Shown here: positions 29,543 to 43,415 of the stretch, piece by piece
Layout: every line of letters starts with the position of its first letter
How positions within the stretch are numbered: position 1 is the first letter of the stretch
Assembly (NCBI GenBank): GCA_902521615.1
Contig: CABYSJ010000009.1
Location: 1-62,405, forward strand
Origin: an uncultured Pelagibacteraceae bacterium
GTDB taxonomy: Bacteria > Pseudomonadota > Alphaproteobacteria > Pelagibacterales > Pelagibacteraceae
DNA: 62,405 bases
Reading direction: 5' to 3'
Position numbers and translations under genes: made by a program
The notes under the pieces: generated by a model
What the model was told of the DNA's origin: nothing
Databases searched by the model: none
Seen by the model: the letters and a program-made list of their open reading frames with translations, nothing else

Positions 29543-32461
29543 ATGTCTTCATCAAAAAATCTTGATTTCGAAAAAACTTCATTTTTAAACAAATCTAATA
29601 GTGCATTTATAGAAGAAATGTATTTAAAGTTTGTAAACAAAGATGCTGATCTTCCAGAAAGCTGGGCAAATTATTTTGAGGGAATTGGTGAAGAATTAAA
29701 TGTTATAGCAAAAGAAATTAATGGTCCATCATGGGGACCTACTAAAAAAAAGATTGATATTGATGAATTACAAAAAAAAATAGAAGAACAAGATAAAAAT
29801 GATTTTAATAATGTCAAATTAGACACTTCAGAAAAATTTAATTTTCAATTACTTGCTGACTCAAATAAAGATTCTATTAGTGCTGTAGCATTAATTAGAG
29901 CATATAGACTAAGAGGACATTTATTAGCGGATCTTGATCCTTTAGAAATGAGAGAGTCAGAATATCTAGATGAGCTTCATCCAGATTTTTACGGTTTTAA
30001 AAAAGAAAATTACGATAAGAAAATTTTTCTAAACGGGGTGATCAATCGTAAATATGCAAATATAAGAGAAATACTTAAGTTTATGAAAAAAACCTACTGT
30101 GGAAAAATAGGTTATGAGTTCATGCATATTTCAAACCCAGATGAAAGAAAGTGGTTTAGGGACAGGATAGAGCAAGATAAAAATGCACTTCAATTTACAA
30201 AAAATGGTAAAGAAGCAATTTTAAATAAATTGGTACAGGCAGAAGGATTTGAAAAATTTTTAGCCACAAAGTATGTGGGAACAAAAAGATTTGGTTTAGA
30301 TGGTGGTGAAAGTTTAATACCTGCTCTTGAACAAATAATAAAAATTGGTGGTCAAAATAATATAAAAGAAGTTAAAATAGGCATGTCTCATAGAGGTAGG
30401 CTAAACGTTTTGGCAAACGTTTTACAAAAATCTTACAAAAAAATTTTTAATGAGTTTGCTGGTGAGTTTAGTACTGACTCTGAAGATAGTGCTGGAGATG
30501 TAAAATATCATCTTGGAGCGTCGTCTGATAGAGAATTTGATGGAAATTCAGTACATGTCAGTTTAACAGATAATCCTTCTCATTTAGAAGCTGTTAACCC
30601 AGTTGTTTTAGGTCAAACAAGAGCCAAACAATTTTTTCATAAAGACCGTGAAAGAAATAAAGTTATACCTATTCTCATTCATGGGGATGCAGCCTTTGCG
30701 GGTCAAGGAGTTGTAGCAGAATGTTTTGCAATGTCTGGACTACCAGGACATAACACTGGAGGAACAATTCATATTATTGTTAATAACCAGATAGGATTTA
30801 CTACTAGTCCAAGATTTGCGAGGTCTTCACCTTATCCATCTGATGTTGCAAAAATGGTAGAGGCTCCAATTCTTCATGTTAATGGCGATGATCCAGAAGC
30901 AGTTGTTTATGCAACTAGAATAGCAACAGAATTTCGATTAAAATTTAATAGAGACGTTGTAGTAGATTTAATTTGTTATAGAAGATTTGGACATAATGAG
31001 GGAGATGAGCCTTCATTTACTCAACCTTTAATGTATAAAAAAATTAGATCTCATCCCAGTGTTTACAAAATTTATGGAAATAAATTAGTAAACGAAAAAT
31101 CTATAACTGAAGAATTATTAAATCAAAATGTTAAATCATTTAAAGATTTACTTGATGAACAATACAAAAGCGCAAAAGATTATAAACCTAAAATAGAATG
31201 GTTTGAGGGAACATGGTCAAGATATAAACCTGAAAGAGGTAAAGATAAGAGGGGTATAACAGGTTTTGATGAAAATAAATTAAAAATAATCTCAGGTAAA
31301 ATAAATGATATTCCTGAGGAAAAAAATATTCACAAGACTATCTCTAAAATATTTAATGCCAGAAAAGAAAGTATCGAAAAAGGTACTGGAATCGATTGGT
31401 CTTCAGCTGAATCTTTAGCTTTTGGATCTTTGCTAGAAGAGGGATATCCAGTTAGGCTTGTAGGGCAAGACTCTGGAAGAGGAACATTCAGTCAACGACA
31501 TTCTGTTTTAAGAAATCAAATAGATAATTCTAGGTACATTCCTCTTAATAATATTTCTAAAAATCAAAAGCAATTTGAAGTAGTAGATAGTTTTTTATCT
31601 GAACTTGCAGTTTTAGGTTTTGAATATGGTTATAGTCTAGTAGAGCCAAACACGCTTACTCTTTGGGAAGCACAATTCGGTGACTTTGCTAATGGAGCTC
31701 AAGTAGTAATTGATCAATTTATTGCATCTGGTGAGAGAAAATGGAATAGAGCATCTGGTATAGTAATGTTGTTACCTCACGGATATGAAGGACAAGGACC
31801 AGAACATTCTTCAGCAAGATTAGAAAGATTTTTACAACTATGCTCAAACGACAATATGCAAGTAATGAACTGCACAACCCCAGCAAATTATTTTCATGCT
31901 TTAAGAAGACAAATGCATAGGAGTTTTAGAAAGCCACTAATTATAATGACACCAAAATCACTATTGAGAAATAAGTATTGTGTTTCAAATTTAGAAGATT
32001 TTAACAAAAAAAATACTTTCCATAGAGTGCTGTGGGATCATGCTATAGATCCTAAGTCTAAAGGATTTATTAAACTAAAAGAAAGTTCTAAAATAAGAAA
32101 AGTAATTCTTTGTTCTGGAAAAGTATATTTTGATTTGTTAGATGCCAGAGAAAAGCTTAAAAGAGATGATGTAGTGATGTATAGAATTGAACAATTGTAT
32201 CCATTTCCAGCAAAAGCTTTGGTTAAGGAGTTAAAACCGTACTCTAAAAATGCTGAATTCTTTTGGTGTCAAGAAGAACCAAAAAATATGGGTGCTTGGT
32301 TTTCAGTTAGAGATTATATCCAATGGACATTAGACACTTTAAAGGCTAATAATAATAAAATTTCTTATATAGGAAGAAGCCCAGACGCAACTCCTGCAAC
32401 AGGATATGCCAAAAGGCATAATTCTCAACAACAAGAAATAATTAACAAGGTATTTGATTAA
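29543..32461 (+). CDS. sucA: 2-oxoglutarate dehydrogenase E1 component
   Basis: SucA decarboxylates 2-oxoglutarate on thiamine diphosphate and transfers the succinyl group to the lipoyl arm of SucB. Signatures are [36 protein letters not shown] (thiamine diphosphate) and the later [15 protein letters not shown]. The N-terminal E2-binding helix [12 protein letters not shown] is present. The 972-residue length is usual. Confidence 0.98.
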   Translation: MSSSKNLDFEKTSFLNKSNSAFIEEMYLKFVNKDADLPESWANYFEGIGEELNVIAKEINGPSWGPTKKKIDIDELQKKIEEQDKNDFNNVKLDTSEKFNFQLLADSNKDSISAVALIRAYRLRGHLLADLDPLEMRESEYLDELHPDFYGFKKENYDKKIFLNGVINRKYANIREILKFMKKTYCGKIGYEFMHISNPDERKWFRDRIEQDKNALQFTKNGKEAILNKLVQAEGFEKFLATKYVGTKRFGLDGGESLIPALEQIIKIGGQNNIKEVKIGMSHRGRLNVLANVLQKSYKKIFNEFAGEFSTDSEDSAGDVKYHLGASSDREFDGNSVHVSLTDNPSHLEAVNPVVLGQTRAKQFFHKDRERNKVIPILIHGDAAFAGQGVVAECFAMSGLPGHNTGGTIHIIVNNQIGFTTSPRFARSSPYPSDVAKMVEAPILHVNGDDPEAVVYATRIATEFRLKFNRDVVVDLICYRRFGHNEGDEPSFTQPLMYKKIRSHPSVYKIYGNKLVNEKSITEELLNQNVKSFKDLLDEQYKSAKDYKPKIEWFEGTWSRYKPERGKDKRGITGFDENKLKIISGKINDIPEEKNIHKTISKIFNARKESIEKGTGIDWSSAESLAFGSLLEEGYPVRLVGQDSGRGTFSQRHSVLRNQIDNSRYIPLNNISKNQKQFEVVDSFLSELAVLGFEYGYSLVEPNTLTLWEAQFGDFANGAQVVIDQFIASGERKWNRASGIVMLLPHGYEGQGPEHSSARLERFLQLCSNDNMQVMNCTTPANYFHALRRQMHRSFRKPLIIMTPKSLLRNKYCVSNLEDFNKKNTFHRVLWDHAIDPKSKGFIKLKESSKIRKVILCSGKVYFDLLDAREKLKRDDVVMYRIEQLYPFPAKALVKELKPYSKNAEFFWCQEEPKNMGAWFSVRDYIQWTLDTLKANNNKISYIGRSPDATPATGYAKRHNSQQQEIINKVFD

Positions 32462-32466
32462 TTTTA

Positions 32467-33765
32467 ATGAGTGAAAAAATAGTAGTCCCTGTTCTTGGCG
32501 AAAGTATAACAGAAGCGACTGTTGCAAAATGGTTAAAAAACGCAGGTGATACAGTCGAAGCAGATGAGCCAATTGTAGAACTTGAGACAGACAAAGTAAA
32601 CTTAGAAGTACCATCTCCAATTTCTGGTGTGTTAACAGAGATAAATTCACAAGATGGATCAGTCGTTGAAGTAGGAGCGTTATTAGGTTCTGTATCAGCA
32701 GGAGGTGGAGCGGTTAAATCTGCGCCAAAAAACCAAAAAGAAATCAAGCAAGAGGAAATAGTTCCTGCAGAGAGTAATGTAATAAAATTAGATGCAAATA
32801 AAAAAGAACCAAAAGTATTTGAAGGAAAAGATGTAGAAGAACCCAAAGAGAAACCATTGGTTTTAACTGAGGAAGTTAAACCAGATGTTGCTCCTAAAAG
32901 AAGTGTTAATCCAACCCTGTCTCCAGCAGTTAGAAAAATAGTAACTGAGAATAATATCGATATTAATTCAATTCAAGGTTCAGGAAAAGATGGGAGAGTT
33001 TTAAAAGGAGATTTAATAAGTTTGATGGGTGCAAATCCAAAACCATCTGAAAGAAAAATTCAATATGGTGAAGAAGAACGAATTAAGATGACTAGATTGA
33101 GACAAACTATTGCAAAAAGATTAAAGCAAGCTCAAGAGAATGCCGCTCTTTTAACAACATTTAACGAGGTTGATATGAGCAGTGTAATGGAAATGAGAAA
33201 AGAAAATCAAGAGGATTTTCAATCTCGTTATGGGATAAAATTAGGATTTATGTCTTTCTTTGTAAAAGCATGTGTAGTTGCTTTAAAAAATTTCCCTGCG
33301 GTGAATGCTGAAATAGATGGAGATGAGATTATCTATAAAAACTATTACAATATTAGCTTTGCTGTTGGAACAGATAAGGGTTTGGTTGTTCCAGTTTTGA
33401 GAAATGCAGATGAATTATCCTTTGCAGATATTGAAAAAAATATTAAAGAAATTTCAGAAAAAGCGCGAGATGGGAAGCTAACGATTGAAGATCTTCAGGG
33501 AGGAACATTTACAATAAGTAATGGAGGTGTGTATGGGTCTATGCTTTCAACTCCAATACTAAATTTACCTCAATCTGGAGTGTTGGGCATGCATAATATA
33601 GTGGAAAGACCTGTTGTTGTAGACGGTGAAATCAGAATAAGACCAATTATGTATTTAGCATTATCATATGATCACAGAATTATTGATGGCAAAGAATCTG
33701 TATCTTTCCTTAAAATGATTAAAGAAAACTTAGAAGACCCTAGAAGGTTGTTTTTAGATATTTAA
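32467..33765 (+). CDS. sucB: 2-oxoglutarate dehydrogenase E2 component (dihydrolipoamide succinyltransferase)
   Basis: Domains in order: one lipoyl domain (lipoyl-Lys in ETDKVNLEV, near residue 42), a charged linker, an E3-binding domain around residues 150-185 ([12 protein letters not shown]), and the C-terminal catalytic domain with the conserved [11 protein letters not shown] near residue 400. At 432 residues it is normal. It follows sucA by 5 bases and is followed directly by lpd. Confidence 0.97.
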   Translation: MSEKIVVPVLGESITEATVAKWLKNAGDTVEADEPIVELETDKVNLEVPSPISGVLTEINSQDGSVVEVGALLGSVSAGGGAVKSAPKNQKEIKQEEIVPAESNVIKLDANKKEPKVFEGKDVEEPKEKPLVLTEEVKPDVAPKRSVNPTLSPAVRKIVTENNIDINSIQGSGKDGRVLKGDLISLMGANPKPSERKIQYGEEERIKMTRLRQTIAKRLKQAQENAALLTTFNEVDMSSVMEMRKENQEDFQSRYGIKLGFMSFFVKACVVALKNFPAVNAEIDGDEIIYKNYYNISFAVGTDKGLVVPVLRNADELSFADIEKNIKEISEKARDGKLTIEDLQGGTFTISNGGVYGSMLSTPILNLPQSGVLGMHNIVERPVVVDGEIRIRPIMYLALSYDHRIIDGKESVSFLKMIKENLEDPRRLFLDI

Positions 33766-35166
33766 ATGTCAGAAAAATTTCAAGCTGTAGTTATTGGAGG
33801 TGGACCGGGTGGTTATGTGTGCGCAATCAGACTTGCTCAATTAGGATTAAAAACTGCATGTATAGAGTCTAGAGGGTCTTTGGGAGGTACTTGTTTAAAT
33901 ATTGGTTGCATCCCATCAAAAAGCCTACTTAATCTTTCTGAAGAATTTCATAAAGTAAAAAGTTTAGCAAACAAAGGTATTGAAGTTGGTGAAGTAAAAT
34001 TAAATTTAGACAAAATGATGAAAAGCAAAGATAAAGCTGTAACCGTTCTTACAAAAGGTGTTGAGTTTCTTTTGAAAAAAAACAAAGTTACTTATTTTAA
34101 AGGACACGGAAGTTTTAAATCTAAAAATGAAATTTTAATAAAGGATGATAAAAATAAAGAAACCATCATTCAAACAGAAAAAACAGTTATTGCAACAGGA
34201 TCAGTTCCAGTTTCATTACCAGGAATAGAAGTAGATGAGAAAACAATTGTCTCATCAACAGGTGCTTTAAAGTTAGAAAAGGTACCTAAGAAAATGGTCG
34301 TAGTAGGAGGAGGCTATATAGGATTGGAGATGGGATCTGTATGGTCAAGACTTGGAGCAGAGGTGCAAGTTGTTGAATTTTTAGATCATATTACACCTGG
34401 AATGGATAAAGAAATCTCTTTAGAATTTATGAAAATTTTAAAAAAACAGGGAATGAAATTTAATATGCAGAATAAAGTTGAAACAATTAAAAAAAAAGCA
34501 GCTGGTGCAGTGGTTTCAACAGTAGATAAAGATGGTAATAAAAATAATTTTGAGTGTGATGTAGTTTTGATTTCTGTTGGTAGAAAACCTAATACAGATG
34601 GTTTGAATTTAGAATCTGTAGGAGTAGATCTTGATGAAAGAAATAGAATTAAAACTGATAAAATTTTTAAGACTAACGTTGAAAATATTTATGCAATAGG
34701 CGATGTAATTGTTGGTCCAATGCTTGCACATAAAGCGGAGGACGAAGGTATAGCAGTTGCAGAAAACATAGTTGGTCAATCTGGGCATGTAAATTATGAT
34801 ACTATCCCAGGAGTAATTTATACAACACCAGAAGTAGCATCAATCGGTAAAACCGAGGAACAATTAAAAGAATTGAATAAAAAATATAAAGTAGGTAAAT
34901 TTTCATTTATGGCTAATTCAAGAGCTAAGGCCATAGATGATGCAGAAGGTTTTGTTAAAATTTTAGCTGATGAGCAAACAGATAAAGTATTAGGTGCACA
35001 TATAATTGGGCCTCATGCAGGAGAATTAATTGCAGAGATCGGTGTTGCAATGGAATTTGGTGCAAGTGCAGAAGATATCGCCCGAACTTGTCATGCTCAT
35101 CCAACGTTTTCTGAGGCAGTTAAAGAAGCTGCTTTATCAGTAGATAAAAGAGCAATACACTCTTAA
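33766..35166 (+). CDS. lpd: Dihydrolipoamide dehydrogenase (E3)
   Basis: Lpd reoxidises the lipoyl arm with FAD, a redox disulfide and NAD. Visible are the FAD motif [12 protein letters not shown], the disulfide [13 protein letters not shown], the NAD motif [11 protein letters not shown] and the C-terminal catalytic His/Glu in [13 protein letters not shown]. The 466-residue length is normal. It ends the suc block, with a terminator downstream. Confidence 0.97.
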   Translation: MSEKFQAVVIGGGPGGYVCAIRLAQLGLKTACIESRGSLGGTCLNIGCIPSKSLLNLSEEFHKVKSLANKGIEVGEVKLNLDKMMKSKDKAVTVLTKGVEFLLKKNKVTYFKGHGSFKSKNEILIKDDKNKETIIQTEKTVIATGSVPVSLPGIEVDEKTIVSSTGALKLEKVPKKMVVVGGGYIGLEMGSVWSRLGAEVQVVEFLDHITPGMDKEISLEFMKILKKQGMKFNMQNKVETIKKKAAGAVVSTVDKDGNKNNFECDVVLISVGRKPNTDGLNLESVGVDLDERNRIKTDKIFKTNVENIYAIGDVIVGPMLAHKAEDEGIAVAENIVGQSGHVNYDTIPGVIYTTPEVASIGKTEEQLKELNKKYKVGKFSFMANSRAKAIDDAEGFVKILADEQTDKVLGAHIIGPHAGELIAEIGVAMEFGASAEDIARTCHAHPTFSEAVKEAALSVDKRAIHS

Positions 35167-35170
35167 ACTA

Positions 35171-35193
35171 TAGGATTTTATAAGAAAATCCTA
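35171..35193 (+). terminator. Terminator hairpin after lpd
   Basis: A perfect 9-bp inverted repeat, TAGGATTTT (35171-35179) and AAAATCCTA (35185-35193), with a 5-base loop lies 4 bases after the lpd stop. The T-run downstream is poor (ATTATTCTTTTA), so termination may be partial. Confidence 0.65.
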
Positions 35194-35308
35194 AATTATT
35201 CTTTTATATCAATAAGAATAATCAAATTTTTCAAATTAAATAAATCATTTTAGATTTTATTAAAAAAAAAAGATGGTGAGGTACTAAATAACTCTATAGA
35301 ATTTTGAA

Positions 35309-35356
35309 ATGAAAAACAAAGGCTTCACCCTAATAGAATTTGTGTTCAAGTGTTAA
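35309..35356 (+). pseudogene. Possible relic of a type IV pilin gene start
   Basis: An ATG at 35309 opens a 15-codon frame reading MKNKGFTLIEFVFKC and then stops at TAA 35354-35356. The stretch KGFTLIE is the exact type IV prepilin/pseudopilin cleavage motif (short basic leader, Gly, Phe, then Thr-Leu-Ile-Glu). No pilin body follows in any obvious frame. This is either the debris of a decayed pilin gene or chance. The rest of the 236-base gap (35167-35402) holds the lpd terminator and AT-rich sequence with no other feature I can support. Confidence 0.4.
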
Positions 35357-35402
35357 TTTTTATATTAAAATTATTTAATGATTCCATATTTAAAAAATTT
35401 GT

Positions 35403-36077
35403 ATGAGAACTGCTAGAGATTTTAATAATTATTATAAAAAAAAAGATCCTTGGAACTTTTCAACGTCTGACGATACAAGAGATGAAATAATTGAAAAAAT
35501 AATTAAAAAATATCAAAAAAATAAAACACTTGAATTAGGTTGTGGTGAAGGATCTTTAACTCATTATTTTAAAAAAAAACATTTAATATGCAATGATATT
35601 TCCAAAATAGCACTAAAACGTTTTAAAAAAAAATACCCAAAAATTAAAACTATAAAAGGAGATATGTTAAAAGTTAATTTTAATGATTATGACTCCATTT
35701 TTGCTTTTGAGTGTATTTATTATTTGTTAAAAAAAGAACGAAAAAAATTTTTTGTTAAAGTAGACAGATTTTTGAAAAAAAATAAAACATTTGTTTTTTC
35801 AACACCAATAATAGGCAATTCTGTTTATAGATATTACTTTACAGACAAAGAATTAAAAAAAATATTTAAACAATTTAATTTTAATTTAATTAGTGAAAGG
35901 AAATTAAATGTATTCTATCCAAATAAGCTTAAATTAAATTTTTTAGCAATATTAATTATTCAAATTATTTTTAAATCAATGTATATTTTGAAATTAAATA
36001 AATATAGATATTTAATTTTAAACATTTTACCTGAGAAATTTATTTATCAAAAATTATATGTTTTAAAAAAATCTTGA
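35403..36077 (+). CDS. Class I SAM-dependent methyltransferase, NodS-like
   Basis: A 224-residue protein with the Rossmann SAM motif LELGCGEGSL near residues 47-56 and an acidic residue at the next strand (CNDIS). The N-terminal KKDPWNFST resembles the NodS/methyltransferase-11 group, which often acts on sugars or small amines. The protein is unusually rich in Lys, Phe, Ile and Asn. A hydrophobic segment lies near residues 180-195. It is flanked by lpd and priA, with no pathway partner, and looks like an accessory insertion. Substrate unknown. Confidence 0.75.
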   Translation: MRTARDFNNYYKKKDPWNFSTSDDTRDEIIEKIIKKYQKNKTLELGCGEGSLTHYFKKKHLICNDISKIALKRFKKKYPKIKTIKGDMLKVNFNDYDSIFAFECIYYLLKKERKKFFVKVDRFLKKNKTFVFSTPIIGNSVYRYYFTDKELKKIFKQFNFNLISERKLNVFYPNKLKLNFLAILIIQIIFKSMYILKLNKYRYLILNILPEKFIYQKLYVLKKS

Positions 36078-36093
36078 CTTCTATTATTAAGAT

Positions 36094-38055
36094 ATGAAAG
36101 TACCGATTCTTGTACCAAATATTTTTAATCATCCATTTACTTATGAAAGTAATTTAACTCTTAAAGTTGGCGATTATGTAAAGGTACCTTTTGGAAAATC
36201 AAAAATTACCGGTGTTGTTTGGGACGAATTTGAAAAAAATAAAAAAAAAAATAATAATTTTAAGATTAAAAAGGTAATCAAGAAATTAGACGTTACTCCA
36301 TTAAAAAAAAATACAATCAATTTTTTAAATTGGTTTGCAGAATATAATCTTATTCCAAAGGGTATGGCATTAAAGTTAGTGCTCTTAAGTAGTGATGCGG
36401 TAGAGAACAAAGAAACTCAACTTTATCAAATATTTGATAGCAAAATTAAACAAAACTTAATCAAGCTGTCTAGTGATCAAAATAAATCTCTAAAAAAAAT
36501 GAATGTTTCAAATAAAAAATTTAGAGTTCATGTTTTACAAGGCACAACTGGATCAGGAAAAACTCTAGTTTATTTTGAAGCGTTAAAACCACTGATAGAG
36601 AGGGGTTTTCAAGGATTAATTTTATTGCCAGAAATTGGTCTAACTAATCAGTTTGAACAAAAATTTTTAGAATATTTTGGTTTTAAACCTGCGGTTTGGC
36701 ATTCAGGTATTTCAAAAAAAAATAAAGAATTAATTTGGAGCGGAGTTTCTAATGGTAAAATAAAAATAATTATTGGTGCAAGATCTTCACTATTTTTACC
36801 GTTTAAAAAATTAGGAATGATAATTGTTGATGAGGAACATGATCAATCATTTAAACAAGATGAAGGCATAACTTACAATGCTCGTGATATGGCAATTTCT
36901 AGAGCATCTTTTGAAAATATTCCAATCAATTTGATTACTGCTGTTCCTTCTATAGAAACTTTCGAAAATATTAAAAAAGGTAAATACGAAGTTTCTAGAC
37001 TAAATGAAAGGTACCAAAACGCAGCATTACCTAATTATGAAATTATTAATTTAAATAATACCAAACTTGAAAAACAATCATGGCTATCAAATAAAATTAT
37101 CGAAAAAGTAAATTTACATTTGGAAAAAAAAGATCAGGTTTTGTTTTTTTTAAATAGAAGAGGTTTTTCTCCAAATGCTTTATGCAATAAATGTTTTACA
37201 AGTTTTACATGTTCAAATTGTAGTATCAATCTAGTTTATCATAAAAATAAAAATAACTTGTTATGTCATTATTGTGGATATAAATCTGATCTTAAAAGAA
37301 AATGTACAAAAGAGGGTAATTGTGAATTTATTTTTAGTGGTCCTGGTGTTGAGAGAATTTCAGAAGAGGTAAAAAGAAAATTTCCTGGAAAAAAAATTGA
37401 GATTTTTTCAAGTGACACAATGAATAAAAAAGATTCTAAAGAAAAAATAGATAAAATTATAAATAATGAAACACATATTTTAGTTGGAACCCAATTAATT
37501 TCAAAAGGTTTTCATTTTCCAAGCTTAAATTGCATTGTAGTTGTTGATATCGATCTTTCATCTCAAGGACATGATTTAAGAGGTGCAGAAAAAAATTTGC
37601 AGCTTTATCATCAACTCTCAGGACGTGCAGGAAGAACTGGAAAACCAGCAACCGTATATTTTCAAACCTATGAAAATAATACTAAGATGATTTCAGAAAT
37701 TACAAGTAAAAATCCAGATATTTTTTTAGAAAGAGAACTGCAGATAAGAAAAAAAAATAAACTACCTCCATTTCAAAGGTTTATTTCATTAATCTTAACG
37801 GGAGATAATGAAATTAAATTAGAAAAAGAAGCTATTAATTTTAAAAATTTTATTGAAAACAAAATAGAAGGAAAAATACTAGGTCCAGTTAATGCCCCAT
37901 TATTTAGATTAAAAAGAAAATTTAGAATAAGATTTTTGATAAGAGGCTTAAAATCGATGAAACTACAAAGCTCTCTTGCAAAAATTATTCCAAAATATAA
38001 ATTTTCTTCTGGAATAAAACTTTCAGTTGATGTTGATCCAATTAACTTCAATTAA
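36094..38055 (+). CDS. priA: Primosomal protein PriA (replication restart helicase)
   Basis: PriA recognises stalled forks and reloads the replisome. Domains in order: N-terminal 3'-end binding region (about 1-100), helicase domain with Walker A TTGSGKT and Walker B VDEEHD, a zinc-binding insert with paired Cys (CNKCFTSFTCSNC, CHYCG, then C and C further on), and the second helicase lobe with QLSGRAGRTGKP. At 653 residues it is slightly shorter than the E. coli form. A terminator-like hairpin follows at once. Confidence 0.95.
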   Translation: MKVPILVPNIFNHPFTYESNLTLKVGDYVKVPFGKSKITGVVWDEFEKNKKKNNNFKIKKVIKKLDVTPLKKNTINFLNWFAEYNLIPKGMALKLVLLSSDAVENKETQLYQIFDSKIKQNLIKLSSDQNKSLKKMNVSNKKFRVHVLQGTTGSGKTLVYFEALKPLIERGFQGLILLPEIGLTNQFEQKFLEYFGFKPAVWHSGISKKNKELIWSGVSNGKIKIIIGARSSLFLPFKKLGMIIVDEEHDQSFKQDEGITYNARDMAISRASFENIPINLITAVPSIETFENIKKGKYEVSRLNERYQNAALPNYEIINLNNTKLEKQSWLSNKIIEKVNLHLEKKDQVLFFLNRRGFSPNALCNKCFTSFTCSNCSINLVYHKNKNNLLCHYCGYKSDLKRKCTKEGNCEFIFSGPGVERISEEVKRKFPGKKIEIFSSDTMNKKDSKEKIDKIINNETHILVGTQLISKGFHFPSLNCIVVVDIDLSSQGHDLRGAEKNLQLYHQLSGRAGRTGKPATVYFQTYENNTKMISEITSKNPDIFLERELQIRKKNKLPPFQRFISLILTGDNEIKLEKEAINFKNFIENKIEGKILGPVNAPLFRLKRKFRIRFLIRGLKSMKLQSSLAKIIPKYKFSSGIKLSVDVDPINFN

Positions 38056-38059
38056 CCGC

Positions 38060-38077
38060 AAAAAAGAGGCCTTTTTT
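38060..38077 (+). terminator. Terminator-like hairpin after priA
   Basis: AAAAAAG (38060-38066) pairs perfectly with CTTTTTT (38071-38077) around a 4-base AGGC loop; the T side doubles as the U-run. It lies 4 bases after the priA stop and upstream of the atp operon. The stem is mostly A-T, so strength is uncertain. Confidence 0.55.
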
Positions 38078-38090
38078 ACGAATCCGCTAC

Positions 38091-38119
38091 TTGAAGACAT
38101 AAGGGTCATATGCTATTTA
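38091..38119 (+). promoter_or_regulatory. Candidate promoter of the atpHAGDC operon
   Basis: TTGAAG (38091-38096) and TATTTA (38114-38119) are separated by exactly 17 bases in the 108-bp gap between priA and atpH. The -35 box is good and the -10 box is weak. The position behind the priA hairpin and about 45 bases before atpH is what an operon promoter needs. Confidence 0.45.
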
Positions 38120-38163
38120 GGGCGTGATTTTTAAATAATCTTCAACATTATAGAGGAACCAAG

Positions 38164-38721
38164 TTGAGTAAAGACACCGGATTTTCAATAACTTCAGCTG
38201 AAAGGTATTCTCTTGCGCTTTTTGAACTTTCAGAGGAAAATAATCTTTTAATTCAGATCGAAGACCAGTCTTCATCTATTCTTAATTTAATTGATCAAAG
38301 TGAAGATTTTTCTAATTTGATTAAAGATCCAACTACAAGCCAAGAAGATTTATTAAAAGTAATCAATACAATCTCTGAAAATAATAATTTTGAGTCTTTA
38401 TTTAAAAATTTTTTAAGTTTCTTAATTCAAAAAAGACGCTTCTTTTTTATTGAGCGTATCCTTAAAAGTTTTATTGAAATTTGTTCAAGAAAAAGAGGTG
38501 AACTTAAGGCAGAATTAAAATCAGCAAAAGAATTATCTAATGAAGAAATTGCAAAAATTACAGAGGAGTTAACAAAAAATTTTAGCTCAAAAATAAAATT
38601 AAACTACAAACATGACGAAAGTTTAATAGGAGGTTTGGTAGTAAAAGTAGGAAGTACTATGGTCGATACCTCAATTAAAAATAAATTACAACAAATCGAA
38701 AATAGAATGATAGAGGCATAA
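38164..38721 (+). CDS. atpH: ATP synthase F1 subunit delta
   Basis: Delta links the F1 head to the peripheral stalk. The 185-residue protein has the family N-terminus AERYSLALFELSEEN and the C-terminal signature LIGGLVVKVGSTMVDTSIKN. The start is TTG 38164, supported by a good GAGGAA ribosome-binding site at 38153-38158 and by the lack of an ATG nearby. It abuts atpA with no gap. Confidence 0.94.
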   Translation: MSKDTGFSITSAERYSLALFELSEENNLLIQIEDQSSSILNLIDQSEDFSNLIKDPTTSQEDLLKVINTISENNNFESLFKNFLSFLIQKRRFFFIERILKSFIEICSRKRGELKAELKSAKELSNEEIAKITEELTKNFSSKIKLNYKHDESLIGGLVVKVGSTMVDTSIKNKLQQIENRMIEA

Positions 38722-40257
38722 ATGGAAATAAATCCTTCAGAAGTTACAAAGATACTAAAAGAACAAATTAAAAATTTTGGTGATAAAGCAGAAGTCACAG
38801 AAGTTGGTCAAGTTTTATCTGTTGGAGACGGTATTGCTAGGATTTATGGTTTGGATAATGTTCAAGCTGGTGAAATGGTAGAGTTTGCAGATGGCTCAAA
38901 AGGTATGGCTCTAAACTTAGAAAGTGAAAATGTTGGTGTCGTAATTTTTGGTGATGACAGAAATGTTAAAGAAGGGGATGTAGTAAAAAGAACTGGTGAT
39001 ATTGTTGATACTCCAGTTGGAAAAGAATTATTAGGAAGAGTAGTGGATGGTTTAGGAAATCCTATTGATGGAAAAGGACCATTAGATAAAGGAATTAAAA
39101 AAAGCAGAGTTGAAGTAAAAGCTCCTGGTATTATTCCACGACAATCAGTAAGTGAACCAATGCAAACTGGCCTTAAATCAATTGATAGTCTAGTTCCGAT
39201 AGGAAGAGGGCAAAGGGAATTAATTATCGGTGATAGACAAACTGGTAAAACAGCAGTTGCAGTAGATGCAATTATTAATCAAAAAAAAATCAATGAATCT
39301 GGTGATGAAAAACAAAAACTGTATTGTATATACGTTGCAGTTGGACAAAAAAGATCAACAGTAAGACAAATTCAAAAAACTTTAGAAGAAGCTGGTGCAA
39401 TGGAATATACAACAATTGTTGCAGCAACTGCATCAGACTCAGCTCCACTTCAGTTTTTAGCCCCATATACTGGCTGCGCTATGGGTGAATATTTCAGAGA
39501 TAATGGAATGCACGCGTTAATAATTTATGATGATTTGTCTAAACAAGCGGTTGCTTATAGACAAATGTCTCTTTTACTTAGAAGACCTCCAGGACGTGAG
39601 GCTTATCCAGGAGATGTATTCTATTTACATAGTAGGTTGTTAGAAAGAGCTGCAAAATTGAGTGATGAACATGGTGGTGGATCACTTACAGCACTGCCAA
39701 TTATTGAAACACAAGGTGGAGACGTATCCGCGTTCATTCCAACTAACGTTATTTCAATTACAGATGGACAAATTTTCCTTGAAACAGAACTATTTAACCA
39801 AGGTATAAGACCTGCAATTAACGTAGGTTTATCAGTGTCTAGGGTTGGTTCATCAGCTCAAACAAAAGCGATGAAAAAAGTTTCTGGTTCAATGAAATTA
39901 GAGCTAGCACAATACAGAGAAATGGCAGCTTTTGCTCAATTTGGATCTGATTTAGATGCATCTACTCAGCAACTTTTGAATAGAGGCTCTAAACTAACTG
40001 AACTTTTAAAACAAAAACAATATTCACCCATGACTGTTGCAGAACAAGTTATTTCAGTATTTTGTGGAGTAAAAGGATATCTAGATGATATTGATTTAAA
40101 AGACATTGCTGAATTTGAGAGCAAGATTATTGAAAAATGTAAATCAGATAAGCCTGAAATTATAGAGTCAATTTTAAGTTCAGGAAAACTTGAGGAAGAT
40201 AAAGAAAAATTACTTGTTGAGGTAATCACTCAATTAAAAGGAAACTTTAAATCTTAA
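38722..40257 (+). CDS. atpA: ATP synthase F1 subunit alpha
   Basis: Alpha is the non-catalytic nucleotide-binding subunit of F1. The P-loop [14 protein letters not shown] and the alpha-specific [16 protein letters not shown] are present. The 511-residue length is standard. Confidence 0.98.
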   Translation: MEINPSEVTKILKEQIKNFGDKAEVTEVGQVLSVGDGIARIYGLDNVQAGEMVEFADGSKGMALNLESENVGVVIFGDDRNVKEGDVVKRTGDIVDTPVGKELLGRVVDGLGNPIDGKGPLDKGIKKSRVEVKAPGIIPRQSVSEPMQTGLKSIDSLVPIGRGQRELIIGDRQTGKTAVAVDAIINQKKINESGDEKQKLYCIYVAVGQKRSTVRQIQKTLEEAGAMEYTTIVAATASDSAPLQFLAPYTGCAMGEYFRDNGMHALIIYDDLSKQAVAYRQMSLLLRRPPGREAYPGDVFYLHSRLLERAAKLSDEHGGGSLTALPIIETQGGDVSAFIPTNVISITDGQIFLETELFNQGIRPAINVGLSVSRVGSSAQTKAMKKVSGSMKLELAQYREMAAFAQFGSDLDASTQQLLNRGSKLTELLKQKQYSPMTVAEQVISVFCGVKGYLDDIDLKDIAEFESKIIEKCKSDKPEIIESILSSGKLEEDKEKLLVEVITQLKGNFKS

Positions 40258-40263
40258 TAATTT

Positions 40264-42556
<2,293 letters not shown>

Positions 42557-42557
<1 letters not shown>

Positions 42558-42949
42558 TGAGCGAAGAGTTTAAAGTTGAAATAGTAAATCCTGAAAAATC
42601 TTTTTTAGTAAAAGATGATGTTTCAGAAGTTGTGGTCCCTGCTTTTGAAGGAGAGATGGGAATATTGAAGGATCATATTTCTATTATTTCCTTTTTGAAA
42701 CCTGGGATCGTTAAGATTTTATCAAAATCAGGTGATGAAAATTACTATGTTGAAGATGGGATTGTTGAGTTTAAAAATAACAATCTATCTATTTTAACAA
42801 GTACAATTTTCAATCTTGCTGATATGGATAAATCAAGGCAACAAGATTTACTTAAGCAGGCAGAAGAAGAGGCTAATAAAACTGATATTAACGATCAGTC
42901 TAAATATTTAGCAGATCAAAAAGTTGAAGTTTTAAAAAGTCTAAATTAA
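42557..42949 (+). CDS. atpC: ATP synthase F1 subunit epsilon
   Basis: Epsilon is the regulatory and coupling subunit. The N-terminal beta-sandwich signature VVVPAFEGEMGILKDHISIIS is clear; the C-terminal helical hairpin is fairly short in this 130-residue protein. It ends the F1 operon and overlaps the end of rppH on the other strand by 9 bases. The F0 genes are not in this window, as is usual in alphaproteobacteria. Confidence 0.94.
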
Positions 42950-43414
42950 TTTTTTTACTTTTTCTTTAAGTTCTTTGTAAACATGATGTTTAAAATCAAC
43001 AACAACATCAGTAATTAAATCTAAGTCAATCCACTTCCAATCTAAAAATTCTGGATTAGGTGTATTAATATTTATTTCATTATCATTTCCAATAAATCGC
43101 ATTAAAAACCATTTTTGCTTCTGACCTTTGTACTTACCTTTCCAAATAATACCTAGTAATCTTTCAGGTAAATCATAGGTTAATGTACCATCTAATTCTT
43201 TTATAACTTCCACGCTTTTGATACTTGTTTCTTCCTCTAGTTCTCTAAATGCAGCTTTTAAATTGTCTTCTCCCTCATCAACTCCACCCTGAGGCATTTG
43301 CCAAAAATTTTTAGGATTATCTATTCTTTTTGCTACGAATACTTTATTTTCTTTATTTAATAACACAATTCCGACCCCACTTCTCAGTGGTAAATCTTTT
43401 AAATTTTTATTCAT
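42941..43414 (-). CDS. rppH: RNA pyrophosphohydrolase RppH (Nudix)
   Basis: RppH removes pyrophosphate from mRNA 5' ends and starts RNA decay; its family also includes dinucleoside polyphosphate hydrolases. The Nudix box is complete: GGVDEGED, then AFRELEEETS (about residues 39-61). Other family features are RSGVGIVLLNKENKVFVAKR and WQMPQGG. At 157 residues it is normal. It is the last gene of the rplU operon, one base after ctpA. Confidence 0.93.
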   Translation of the reverse strand: MNKNLKDLPLRSGVGIVLLNKENKVFVAKRIDNPKNFWQMPQGGVDEGEDNLKAAFRELEEETSIKSVEVIKELDGTLTYDLPERLLGIIWKGKYKGQKQKWFLMRFIGNDNEININTPNPEFLDWKWIDLDLITDVVVDFKHHVYKELKEKVKKLI

Positions 43415-43415
43415 A

